A DNA stretch of 47,976 nucleotides from Rhodothermaceae bacterium bin80 (GCA_002238805.1 MPNB01000017.1:1-47976); one strand, 5' to 3'; shown: positions 37,403 to 45,746, counted from the stretch's first letter. The notes: generated by a model from the letters alone, not told the origin. A program made the numbers and translations.

Positions 37403-37599
37403 GCTAAACGCTTGATCTTTCGCCAAAATGTCACTCCGTACATAACAAGAATGATCCCTGAAATCAATGCGATCATTCCTATGCCCATCATAGTACCGCT
37501 GGCATCTTCAATTCCGCGCTTCAATGCCCATAAACCGAGCAGGAAGCTCAGCGCTGTTGCAGAAATAATGAACACAATGTGAATAGTCTTAAGCGACAT
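37399..37599 (-). CDS. Tiny two-helix membrane protein of the second oxidase operon
   Basis: 66 residues with two predicted membrane helices (about 5-25 and 38-58). Its ATG overlaps the coxD end by 11 bp and its stop overlaps the next start, so it is clearly embedded in the operon and translated by coupling. No cofactor motif. Function not recognised. Confidence 0.7.
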   Translation of the reverse strand: MSLKTIHIVFIISATALSFLLGLWALKRGIEDASGTMMGIGMIALISGIILVMYGVTFWRKIKRLA

Positions 37600-37933
37600 G
37601 ACTGGACAGAATCAATTTGGTAAGAACTGCTATATCCTCCTGATCAGCTTGGGCACCTAGAAAGAGTGCGAACATGCCAATCAAGAAAATCGCTGCCGAC
37701 AAAAGCACCCACAGAATCACCTGTTTTTCGCTGATCAGGTGCATGAAATACAGTGCAACCAAAGCCGCCTTGACCGTGGCAATTGCCAAGGCTACCAGCA
37801 GTGCCGGCGTAAAGGGCATGTGCAGGTAAGAGACCGCAACTGTCACAACGGTTAGTACTGCGAGCGCAATGAAGACAGTGATGTACACCTTCACATGCTT
37901 CTTCACGTCTTCCAGAGTCATTTCTTCGGCCAT
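37589..37933 (-). CDS. coxD: Cytochrome c oxidase subunit IV (second oxidase)
   Basis: 114 residues, three membrane helices (about 15-35, 43-63 and 72-92). MHLISEKQVILWVLL and TVKAALVALYFMHL match the prokaryotic subunit IV family (PF03626). It starts 18 bp after coxC. Confidence 0.88.
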   Translation of the reverse strand: MAEEMTLEDVKKHVKVYITVFIALAVLTVVTVAVSYLHMPFTPALLVALAIATVKAALVALYFMHLISEKQVILWVLLSAAIFLIGMFALFLGAQADQEDIAVLTKLILSSHVA

Positions 37934-37951
37934 TTCAAACCGTTTGTCTGA

Positions 37952-38590
37952 TCAAATCAAGTAGATCGTCGGAAATAGAAATATCCACACCAAGTCCACG
38001 AAATGCCAATATAAACCGGCAACTTCAATGCGATTGGTGAAGTGTGCTTTGTCACGTGCTGTTCCCTGTTTCCAAAGCTTTGTTCCTGGTCCCCAGAAAT
38101 AGGCATTCACCAGTATCCCACCGGTGACGTGAATCGCATGCAGTCCGGTAAGCACGAAGTAGACGCCCAAGAAATTATTTGTCGACGCATACCAGTGATG
38201 ATCGAACTTGTCACCATACTCAAAGCCTTTTACGACAAGAAAGCCTAAGGCGAGAAGGATGGTAAGTCCCATATAGAGTTTGTAGCGATTGAAGCGATCC
38301 ATTTTGAGCGAAGCCCAAGCCATAACCATCGTAACACTGGACGCGATAAGAATCATCGTATTCAGCGTCGCAAGCGGTACGTTCAGAATCTGGTCTGCGC
38401 GTTCAGCCATGGTCTCCGTACCATACATCATCATGCCCGGCCATGCGTCTGCACCTATGCGCAGAAATACATATGCGGCGAACAGGCCGCCAAAAAGCAT
38501 GACCTCCGAAGCCAGAAAGAGCCAAATGCCCAGCTTCGCATTGTTAACGCCAGTATCTGGGCGTGCCGTTACCTCGTAGGGTATCTGCAT
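37952..38590 (-). CDS. coxC: Cytochrome c oxidase subunit III (second oxidase)
   Basis: 212 residues, five membrane helices. [24 protein letters not shown] near residue 20, [15 protein letters not shown] near 145 and [22 protein letters not shown] at the C-terminus are standard subunit III segments. It starts 10 bp after coxA. Confidence 0.94.
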   Translation of the reverse strand: MQIPYEVTARPDTGVNNAKLGIWLFLASEVMLFGGLFAAYVFLRIGADAWPGMMMYGTETMAERADQILNVPLATLNTMILIASSVTMVMAWASLKMDRFNRYKLYMGLTILLALGFLVVKGFEYGDKFDHHWYASTNNFLGVYFVLTGLHAIHVTGGILVNAYFWGPGTKLWKQGTARDKAHFTNRIEVAGLYWHFVDLVWIFLFPTIYLI

Positions 38591-38600
38591 TTTGGTTTAC

Positions 38601-40364
38601 TTAGGATTCAACAGATTTGGCGGTATCGGATGTAGGAAGAGCAATAGGTACCTCTTGTGGACAATAATCTTGCTCATGACCGGGTACGCTGTACTCGTAT
38701 GGACCATGATACACCGTGGGAATAGTAGCAAAATTCCCATGTCCAATTGGAGGCGTCGGAGCGGCCGACCATTCGAGTGTCGTAGCCTCCCAATGATTGC
38801 TTTTCTTCACCTTCTTACCACGCTTGATGCTCATAAAGAAGTTAATAATGAAGGGCAACTGGAACAGCAACAGAACAAAGGCTGACACGGACATGATGAC
38901 GTTGTAGTGTAGCACTCCCTCAGAAAAGCTGTAGGTAAGCCCACCATCAAACAAACGACGTGATACACCTGGCAAACCCTGAATAAGCATCGGGAAAAAG
39001 ATACCGTTCATCGCAGCCAACGACCCCCAGAAATGAATCCGGCCCAGCGTTTCGTTCATGGTGCGTCCAGTAACCTTCGGGAACCAGTAATAAATACCGG
39101 CAAAGAGTGCAAAGATTGTCCCGGGTGCTACCACATAGTGAAAATGCCCAATCACGTAGTACGTGTCGTGTAGCGGAATATCGGTCGCTGCCAAGCCAAG
39201 CGGAAGCCCAGTGAGGCCACCAATGCCGAACATAGGTAGGAAACCCAAAGCAAACCACATAGCGGTATTAAATCGGATTGATCCCCCGAAGAGCGTTATC
39301 ATGAGTGCTGACAGGATAACGACCGATGGTATTGAGATGATCATAGTCGTGACCTGGAAGAATGCACTGATCGTGGTCCCCATTCCCGTGATAAACATGT
39401 GGTGCGCCCAGACGATAAAAGACAAGAAGCCCAGGAATATGACCGAGTACACCATGAGTCTGTAGCCCCACAGCGGCTTGCGGGTATTGTTGGCTAATAT
39501 CTCAGCCACAATCCCCATCGCTGGAAGAATCAGAACATAAACCTCCGGATGTGCCAGAAACCAAAACAAGTGCTGCCAAAGCAATGGGCTCCCACCACCC
39601 GCAACATCCAGCGGTCCATCGGCAGTAACAAGCCCGCTCGGCAAAAAGAAGCTTGTATCCAGGAGTCTATCTGCTAATTGCAGAAAACCTGCCGCCTCCA
39701 AGGGAGGGAAAGCCAACAACAGTAAGAAAGCAGTAATAAACTGTGCCCAGACAAAGAAAGGCAGTCTGAAAAAAGTCAGGCCTTCCGCACGGAGTTGGAT
39801 GATAGTTACGATGAAGTTAATCGCCCCCAACAATGAAGACGTGATCAGTAAAACCATCCCCCAGAGCCACATGGTTTGCCCCATGGTCTCAATGTCAGCG
39901 AGCGGAGGATATGAAGTCCAGCCAGCTTTAGCGGCTCCCTCAGGTACAAAAAAGCTCGACAGCATAACTATACCACCCCAGAAATAGAAGTGGTAGCTGG
40001 CCATGTTCAGCCTCGGAAACGCCATGTCCGGCGCACCGATCTGCAGTGGAACCACGTAATTACCAAATGCTCCGACAGCCAAGGGTACAATGCCCAAAAA
40101 AACCATGATCGTACCATGCATGGCACCGAACTGGTTATACATTTCTGGCGTCAATGCCCCCAGAAGTGGAATTTCCACCCCAGGCGAAGCCAATTGCCAC
40201 CGCATGAGCAACATCAGCCCAAACCCGAACAACAAAAACAGCAGAGCAGTGAATCCGTACTGGAGACCAATCACTTTATGATCGGTCGAAAACCAATATT
40301 TGCGCCAAAACCCCTCTTTATGGGCCGAGTGCGCGTCCGAATGGGAATGACCTTCTTCCATCAC
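38601..40364 (-). CDS. coxA: Cytochrome c oxidase subunit I, A1 type (second oxidase)
   Basis: 587 residues, about twelve membrane helices. Ligand motifs: MHGTIMVFLG (low-spin heme His), HPEVYVLILP near residue 270 (CuB His, cross-linked Tyr and D-channel Glu), WAHHMFITG (CuB His pair) and HDTYYVIGHFHYV (heme His pair). Unlike the caa3 subunit at 14606-16246 it keeps the HPEVY glutamate, so it belongs to the A1 type. It is the first oxidase gene of its operon and lies 39 bp after the cupredoxin-like lipoprotein gene. Confidence 0.96.
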   Translation of the reverse strand: MMEEGHSHSDAHSAHKEGFWRKYWFSTDHKVIGLQYGFTALLFLLFGFGLMLLMRWQLASPGVEIPLLGALTPEMYNQFGAMHGTIMVFLGIVPLAVGAFGNYVVPLQIGAPDMAFPRLNMASYHFYFWGGIVMLSSFFVPEGAAKAGWTSYPPLADIETMGQTMWLWGMVLLITSSLLGAINFIVTIIQLRAEGLTFFRLPFFVWAQFITAFLLLLAFPPLEAAGFLQLADRLLDTSFFLPSGLVTADGPLDVAGGGSPLLWQHLFWFLAHPEVYVLILPAMGIVAEILANNTRKPLWGYRLMVYSVIFLGFLSFIVWAHHMFITGMGTTISAFFQVTTMIISIPSVVILSALMITLFGGSIRFNTAMWFALGFLPMFGIGGLTGLPLGLAATDIPLHDTYYVIGHFHYVVAPGTIFALFAGIYYWFPKVTGRTMNETLGRIHFWGSLAAMNGIFFPMLIQGLPGVSRRLFDGGLTYSFSEGVLHYNVIMSVSAFVLLLFQLPFIINFFMSIKRGKKVKKSNHWEATTLEWSAAPTPPIGHGNFATIPTVYHGPYEYSVPGHEQDYCPQEVPIALPTSDTAKSVES

Positions 40365-40403
40365 GCGAATACCTTGATTGTATGACTGGAAAGAATAACG
40401 CGG

Positions 40404-41165
40404 CTACTGGTAAGTAATGCTGGCTTCTGCCATACTGCCATCAGCAACCGTTACGTCCATCATCTGCTCTCCCAACTGCTCGTGCCACGCCGTAACTGTA
40501 TAATTGCCGTCCGGGAGCCCCGAGATGCTGAAGGCGCCGCTTGCATCCGTGGTTGCAAAATAGGGATGATCCAATACCCCAATGTAAGCCTGCATCCAAG
40601 CGTGCACATCACACTTGACCGAAATCATAACCTCAGGTACTAAAAAGCTTTTCTCCAAATAGTCTCCGACTCCGGGGGTGGACTCGTTAAATCCACGGTT
40701 CTCCTCGGGGACCGGATGTACGTTATGCTGAAAAGGATCACTATTCTCAATACGAATAGTTTGTCCTGTTTGCATACCCATCACACGGGGAGTATACATA
40801 CATCCCTCCTGATCCATAACTACCGGCTCCGCCGGAGTAGCATAGCTATAGCCTTCGGGCAGCCCTGCACTTACGTACACAAAAACGTTCTGGAGCGCGC
40901 CATCGTTGACGATCATGTCCTCGCTGAGTGCCACCTCAACACGCTCATCCGTACAATCATCGTTCATTCGCACGGGTGTACGCTCGGCAGGCGTGCCTGT
41001 GAACATTACCGCCCCGGAGACACTACCTGATCCCATTGCGGTCATTTCTTCCGTTGGCATGGCATCCCCGCTGTCGGATTCGCTGTCCATAGCAGTATCA
41101 TCTCCGCCACCACCGCAGGCAGCGAGCAGGAGAACCAATAGCATGGAAATTGCTGTGAGTCGCAT
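40404..41165 (-). CDS. Cupredoxin-like lipoprotein with C-terminal carboxypeptidase-regulatory-like domain
   Basis: 253 residues from ATG 41165 (a TTG one codon upstream is also in frame). Lipoprotein signal with lipobox LAAC followed by a Gly/Asp/Ser-rich linker. A cupredoxin-like region has IRIENSDPFQHNVHP near residue 140 and KCDVHAWMQAYIG near 183: His, then Cys-x-x-His-x-x-Met, the arrangement of type 1 copper ligands. The C-terminal ~50 residues (GAFSISGLPDGNYTVTAWHEQLGEQ) resemble a carboxypeptidase regulatory-like Ig domain. Head of the second oxidase operon; could be an electron carrier or copper-binding accessory protein for it (inference). Confidence 0.8.
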   Translation of the reverse strand: MRLTAISMLLVLLLAACGGGGDDTAMDSESDSGDAMPTEEMTAMGSGSVSGAVMFTGTPAERTPVRMNDDCTDERVEVALSEDMIVNDGALQNVFVYVSAGLPEGYSYATPAEPVVMDQEGCMYTPRVMGMQTGQTIRIENSDPFQHNVHPVPEENRGFNESTPGVGDYLEKSFLVPEVMISVKCDVHAWMQAYIGVLDHPYFATTDASGAFSISGLPDGNYTVTAWHEQLGEQMMDVTVADGSMAEASITYQ

Positions 41166-41303
41166 CAATAATTTGGTCTGATTAGAGTTGTTTTCCTTCG
41201 TTAAGCCGGCTCATTTCTACAAGCCAACGCGCGAATATACGCTTTCTTGGGCAATCTATTGCTTTACTCCCCCATTCACGCTAAATTCTGTACCTTTTAT
41301 GTT

Positions 41304-41663
41304 ATGGACTGGGTATGGACTCTTTATAAAAAATACATCATAAAGGAGTTAGCGGCCAAAGGACTTTCTGATCCCACTGAGCCCGAACTTGAAGCCGCCT
41401 TCATGAAAGCACTCGCTGCATCCTCTGTTACGGTTCTTGTCCAGGAGCCATGGATGAATTCCGTACGCTTCAAAGGCCTGGCACGGGGACGTCTTTCTGA
41501 AATGACCGACCTCATAAGGGATCCCATGACTTGGCTTCAGGAGCGTTACGGCGGCGGTAAATTTAAGCTTAATTTTCATGAAGGGTGGAATTTTGTTGCT
41601 ACGAAAAACTTCAAACCGGAGGGACCACCTCTGTGGAAGGATGCTCCAGAAATCTCTTTCTAA
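41304..41663 (+). CDS. Unknown protein, first of an adjoining pair
   Basis: 119 residues from ATG 41304. The longer open frame to 41247 adds 19 hydrophobic residues with no signal site, so the ATG is preferred. It is soluble, mixed alpha/beta, with MDWVWTLYKKYIIKEL at the start and a basic, aromatic tail WLQERYGGGKFKLNFHEGWNFVA. No family recognised. Its TAA is followed at once by the GTG of the next gene, so both are likely to be one transcript with coupled translation. Confidence 0.65.
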   Translation: MDWVWTLYKKYIIKELAAKGLSDPTEPELEAAFMKALAASSVTVLVQEPWMNSVRFKGLARGRLSEMTDLIRDPMTWLQERYGGGKFKLNFHEGWNFVATKNFKPEGPPLWKDAPEISF

Positions 41664-42176
41664 GTGGAAGCTATCAGCCCCCTACACCCCAGTGACCGCG
41701 AACGTGTGGTAGTATTTCTAGGGTTTCTTACTAGCGAAGAATGCCGCAAGGCCTGTTGTGAGCACGCTCAGCCGGAAGTATTGGCTGCGACATTAACACA
41801 ACTCTGGTTTGAAGAGATTTACATCCCCGGCGAAACCACGGTTGATGGCATCAAGTCCGTACCAGACCCAGAGGACTGTGCCCGCTTTAATGCCTGCTTC
41901 AACGCCGAAGAGCTTACCATGCTGGAACGGTTCCATGGTTTCTTCGAGCTTCGGTTAAACTTTCTGATCAATCAGGTTCATGGGCGGGCATTTTTTCCAG
42001 ACAATGACAGCTGGCGAGGCGTCCTTCAACACGCGCGCTATCTCCTTGCGGAGCTTGATCCGGATCCCGAATGGTTGCGCACGATGTTAGAGACCATGAT
42101 TCACAAACTTCAGTGTGGCAAACTGATAGAAGGACTGCGCAGCCTCCCTCAGCTTTCGTCATCCTATGATACATGA
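41664..42176 (+). CDS. Unknown protein, second of an adjoining pair
   Basis: 170 residues starting with GTG directly after the stop of the upstream gene; the next internal ATG is near residue 85, so GTG is the best start. Acidic and helical, with an even spread of Cys (EECRKACCEHA near 26, DCARFNACFNAEEL near 72). Segments such as MLERFHGFFELRLNFLINQVHGRAFFPDNDSWRGVLQHARYLLAELDPDPEWL look like a compact helical domain. No family recognised. Its neighbour upstream is also unknown; the azurin-like gene follows after a 638 bp gap. Confidence 0.65.
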   Translation: MEAISPLHPSDRERVVVFLGFLTSEECRKACCEHAQPEVLAATLTQLWFEEIYIPGETTVDGIKSVPDPEDCARFNACFNAEELTMLERFHGFFELRLNFLINQVHGRAFFPDNDSWRGVLQHARYLLAELDPDPEWLRTMLETMIHKLQCGKLIEGLRSLPQLSSSYDT

Positions 42177-42814
42177 AACCCGCCCAATGCTGACCACGGC
42201 ATGAACATGATTGCAAATCGTGAAATCAAAGAAGATGCAATCTTGTATTCCAACGAAAAATCAATCTGCAACAAATACAAACCCGAACCACTCACCTACC
42301 GGTGATCACAAGGCTTTGTATATCACGGAGAACCCAAAGTGTCAACAAAACCAAATGGTTGCAGTAATGAAGCTCTCTTCGCGTAGATCAAGCGTATGAT
42401 TAGTTCAGGCAGTTAAGCTGCCGCGTAAATGCGCAGTGGAAAGCAAGTGGGGCTTAGCCTGCCGTGTAGCCAGTTCAAAGCGTATAATCGCCCTCAGTCT
42501 GACTCAATAAGACCGCAATAGGGTTTACTCCTTGGATACCGATCAGGTACAAAAGCCCCTCAGAACGCCTCCAAGGCGTGTCGCTGGCTTTTTGGGCACC
42601 AACCCACACTTAATGCGTAACACGCCCGCTGCACTTCTGCTATGAAGCGGATTCTGACCTAAGGTATTTTGCGGTATTTCAGATCAATTTGGTATAGCTC
42701 TGACAATTACGATATCGTGTAAAGGTTGGATTTTGTATTATTGCAGGGGCGCTCGTCCTCTGGTCGCGCGTCGTGCAGATCACACACCCCATTCATGTTA
42801 ACTCATATAGCGTA
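42177..42814. other. Long intergenic region without a supported gene
   Basis: 638 bp. The only structure seen is a short hairpin, ACGCCT-CCA-AGGCGT at 42565-42579, followed by TGTCGCTGGCTTTTTGG. It might be a terminator for the unknown gene pair, but it lies ~390 bp after them. No tRNA-like fold was recognised. Confidence 0.5.
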
Positions 42815-43315
42815 ATGAAATTTTTCCCGTATTCAGCACTGATTTTAATCTTCGCGTTTGCATTTGCGGCGTGTGGAGGAGGTGAAGAAGCGCCCGCCCC
42901 TGAAGCAGTAGCCGAGCCCGAAGAGACTGAGGTTGCTGGCGTTACGATAACTATTCAGCCCGTCGGCGACGAAATGGTATTTGCCACGGATACTCTTACT
43001 GTTGCAGCAGGAACCGAGGTCACCTTGGTTCTGGAAAACACAGCTACGGCCCCTGTAATGGTGCATAACATTGTCGTGCTCACCACGAATTCTGATGAAG
43101 ATGTCAATCGGGTTGGTATGGCTGCAATCACAGCAGGAGAAGCTCTGGCTTATGTACCAGAAGACGACGCCATATTCGCCTCTACCCCACTGGCAAACCC
43201 AGGCGAAACCGTCAGTGTGACATTCACAGCTCCTTCGGAGCCTGGAACTCATCGGTTTATTTGTACTTATCCCGGACACTTTGCTACAATGCAAGGAATC
43301 CTAATTGTTGAGTAA
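42815..43315 (+). CDS. Azurin/plastocyanin-like copper lipoprotein
   Basis: 166 residues from ATG 42815, which begins a lipoprotein signal (MKFFPYSALILIFAFAFAAC); the open frame runs 14 codons further up without a signal. After a Glu/Pro/Ala-rich linker there is a cupredoxin fold with VMVHNIVVLTT near residue 85 (first His ligand) and GTHRFICTYPGHFATMQG near 145 (Cys, His and Met ligands, C-x4-H-x4-M). It is an electron carrier at the membrane surface of the azurin family. It sits near the second oxidase, whose subunit II lacks heme c, so it may be its donor (inference). Confidence 0.88.
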   Translation: MKFFPYSALILIFAFAFAACGGGEEAPAPEAVAEPEETEVAGVTITIQPVGDEMVFATDTLTVAAGTEVTLVLENTATAPVMVHNIVVLTTNSDEDVNRVGMAAITAGEALAYVPEDDAIFASTPLANPGETVSVTFTAPSEPGTHRFICTYPGHFATMQGILIVE

Positions 43316-43343
43316 GGGGAAGTCTGGTCTGGTTCTGAATCTT

Positions 43344-43836
43344 CTAAGTATCTATTGAGATAAGGCCCGGGAAACCGGGCCCTCCAATAGAGGGACACAC
43401 CCAGACTGCGGGGGTGTCTGGGGGTTGGGAAGCGTCTAAAAGGTTCCGAGGTAGGGAGTCCCCCCCCCAAGAAAATCTCAGGATTATCACCATCCAGAGA
43501 CGCACGCATAATCGCACCGAGATAATGCACCCCATCTGGAAAAACTCCCCCCGAATCTGTCCAATAGATTTGTCGGTGTAGAGTGTCAACGGTTACATAG
43601 TAAAGATATCGCTTCTCCTCCGGCCCCAGGTCCTTGGCTTGCACCAGGGTATCTACTATGCCGGTATCCAGCGCGTAGCGAAAAATCGCATTGCTCCGGG
43701 TCTCTTCGGCCTGGACCGCCCCAATCCAGTAGATGTATTGATCCTGAGCGTGGGCAGGGCGATCCCCTCCTAGTGCCGTAAGCGTCAGAGCAAGGAGCAG
43801 ATACGTCGGACAATGGGAACTCATAGCGTAGTGCAC
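43344..43836 (-). pseudogene. Truncated YWTD beta-propeller gene with a nine-G tract
   Basis: From ATG 43836 the frame gives a Sec signal peptide (cleavage near AHA-QDQ) and then QYIYWIGAVQAEETRSNAIFRYALDTG and RQIYWTDSGGVFPDG...IMRASLDGDNPEIFLGGG. These are low-density-lipoprotein-receptor-type YWTD blades, about two of the six that make a propeller. The frame then reaches a run of nine G (43460-43468) and the sequence beyond has no further blades in any frame; a shift there moves it to the frame ending at 43344. The open frame to 43267 would overlap the azurin-like gene. Probably a broken gene; a variable-length G tract is an alternative. Confidence 0.6.
43364..43381. terminator. GNRA-capped hairpin after the azurin-like gene
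   Basis: GGCCCGG-GAAA-CCGGGCC: a perfect 7 bp G/C stem with a GAAA tetraloop, 48 bp after the azurin-like stop. No T run follows on the plus strand, so Rho-independent termination is only possible. It also lies in the tail of the convergent YWTD gene. Confidence 0.4.
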
Positions 43837-43965
43837 GTTGTAGGCGCCGCAGGCAAGCGTGTCTGAGAACAGGGGAACCCCCTTGGACGATACTTCCTGT
43901 CAAAGGGGCACAACAATCTTGTCCCGTTCAAAGATGCCTAACGATGGCCATTCATCTCAACGATA

Positions 43966-44331
43966 CTATGAACCTCCTTGATCCTCATGCAAGGTGATGT
44001 ATTGATTCATGGCGACATCGATGGCTGCCCACGAAACATAGAAGCCGACCCTCGAAACATTTGACCCACAGCGCAAACATGCAGATTGAATACCCAAGAA
44101 GATTCCGTCGGACGATCCATCATTAATTGTCGCAAACAAGGCTGATCCGCTATCGCCAGAAGTAACAGGCGTGTCTGTTTGGATGTAGCAATGCAGGCGT
44201 GTCCAGCTTAGTTCATCACCAACATCATCTGCATGGCGGACTTCAATGGACGCTGCAGGGCGTCCAGAGAGAATACTCGGGGCTACTCGCGGGACCAGCG
44301 AGTATGGTCCCGTCTGCGAGGCGGAAATGAA
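43966..44331 (-). pseudogene. Trypsin-like serine protease remnant
   Basis: The minus frame from 44331 to TAG 43966-43968 is open but has no good start. It codes for YSLVPRVAPSILSGRP...LSWTRLHCYIQTDTPVTSGDSGSALFATINDGSSDGIFLGIQSACLRCGSNVSRVGFYVSWAAIDVAMNQY. TSGDSGSALF is the catalytic serine block of S1-type proteases, and the following strand with two Cys and the C-terminal helix fit. His and Asp of the triad are missing because the 5' part is gone; an in-frame TGA lies just upstream, and another frame (FRLADGTILAGPAS) may continue the gene. So this is a 3' remnant. Confidence 0.65.
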
Positions 44332-44468
44332 TCAGGCTTCCCATCGGGGATTGAACCTCGCTGCGGCGTTTCCGTACGCCACTCACTGCTACGATTCGGG
44401 AAAGAATTTGTACGGAAATTATATTCCAGCATAATCCCGCACACAGACGAGTATTTCGAGAATTTTCA

Positions 44469-45299
44469 ATGACAGAAGCGAAAATGTGCGACGAAAAAGG
44501 ACACCATACTATGTATAGGGATCCTTGGCGTGGACGCGTCAGGGCACTAGAAAAGAATATTATAAAATTTCGTGCTATCCAGTCTGTCTTGGCAATATAC
44601 TATGCCGAGAAGCTGAAGCGAGACATCATTAGTGCAGTTCGATGTAATGTGGTTCGAGATGATCGTCCCATTAGTATTGGGAAGGCAGCGAAGGCATGGG
44701 TTGAAAAAGGTGTGATAACCCGAGAAGAATCCAATAAAATCCGAGATTTGATTGATTATCGAAACAACCTAGCGCATGAATTCCATAGAATGAACACCGA
44801 TCTCAGTACGCTTCGCATGAGCCCCGTCATGGACGATGTGAAACAATATGATTACGCAGTGATGCGTCAACTAAAAGCAACAATAAAGTTGTTACATGAG
44901 CGTGCACAATCGTCACTCGAATGGTGTATCCCGATGGGGCTTGAAACGCTTGATTTTGAAACTACCGAGCACGTTCTTACATCCGAACTCAAAGCATTGG
45001 ACAGAAAAATAAATCGCCTCCTTGATAAACGCCGGATGGAACGCGATCGACTCAATCACGAGATAAAGGCAATACGAGAGAAATTTTCAGGCAAACTAGA
45101 ACTACCGTGGCGGCTTCGACACGAGAACGGTCGACTGACAAAGACCGGAGCGGCACTTTGTGAAGAGATGTTTGATTCAGGGCACTCAGCAACGGCCGTT
45201 GCTTATGCGATGGAGATGTCAATAACGTCAGCACGCTCTCGCTTGCGTGCTTTCCTGTCGCGTAACAACGGGAGACATTCCCAACAACATTCGGAATAG
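44469..45299 (+). CDS. Unknown protein with HEPN-like RX4H motif and C-terminal helix-turn-helix-like region
   Basis: 276 residues. The N-terminal ~120 residues are helical and contain IRDLIDYRNNLAHEFHR near residue 90-105, an R-N-N-x-x-H element of the type (RX4-6H) found in HEPN ribonucleases and related domains. A coiled-coil-like charged stretch follows (KALDRKINRLLDKRRMERDRLNHEIKAIREK, about 180-210), then SGHSATAVAYAMEMSITSARSRLRAFLS near 240-268, which looks like a DNA-binding helix-turn-helix. I do not recognise the full family. A small gene follows after 33 bp on the same strand and may be co-transcribed. HEPN assignment is by motif only. Confidence 0.6.
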   Translation: MTEAKMCDEKGHHTMYRDPWRGRVRALEKNIIKFRAIQSVLAIYYAEKLKRDIISAVRCNVVRDDRPISIGKAAKAWVEKGVITREESNKIRDLIDYRNNLAHEFHRMNTDLSTLRMSPVMDDVKQYDYAVMRQLKATIKLLHERAQSSLEWCIPMGLETLDFETTEHVLTSELKALDRKINRLLDKRRMERDRLNHEIKAIREKFSGKLELPWRLRHENGRLTKTGAALCEEMFDSGHSATAVAYAMEMSITSARSRLRAFLSRNNGRHSQQHSE

Positions 45300-45332
45300 A
45301 ACCAACGAACGACCGTAGACACATCCAAGCAA

Positions 45333-45671
45333 ATGCCAAAGCCAAATTTTACAATGCGGATCAAGCTCCAGATCGGGGAAAAGTCTGCAAACTTTCCCCG
45401 TGCAGTCAAAGCACCACATGGTGCCAAACGGGAGGAGTTGATCCTGATCGTAAGCGAAGCGCCCGATGAGCAGGATACTTGGGGGATGCTAACAGTCCCA
45501 CTGCTGAGAGGCGAAGACGAATGGTGTTATCAGCCCCTCTCTGCAGAGGAAGTGTGCCAGCGCCTGGCACAGCAGCTCCACGAGAGTAATTGCAATTACA
45601 CGGGGGAGGATTTCGTCGAGCGGTTCAATCGGGCACTTGAACTTGACTGCCAGAGCGGTCCGGAGTCCTGA
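45333..45671 (+). CDS. Small unknown protein after the HEPN-like gene
   Basis: 112 residues. Acidic, with beta-strand-like N-terminus (TMRIKLQIGEKSANFPRAVKAP, ELILIVSEAP) and a helical C-terminus (EEVCQRLAQQLHESN...ERFNRALELD). No signal peptide or membrane helix. It starts 33 bp after the HEPN-like gene and is probably in its operon, so it might be its partner or regulator. No family recognised. Confidence 0.6.
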   Translation: MPKPNFTMRIKLQIGEKSANFPRAVKAPHGAKREELILIVSEAPDEQDTWGMLTVPLLRGEDEWCYQPLSAEEVCQRLAQQLHESNCNYTGEDFVERFNRALELDCQSGPES

Positions 45672-45746
45672 CACGAAGACTCTTGGGCGGGGGACCCGTA
45701 CGGAACCCCGGTTAAATCCCGGAAGGGTTATCGGGTCGCGCGTGCT

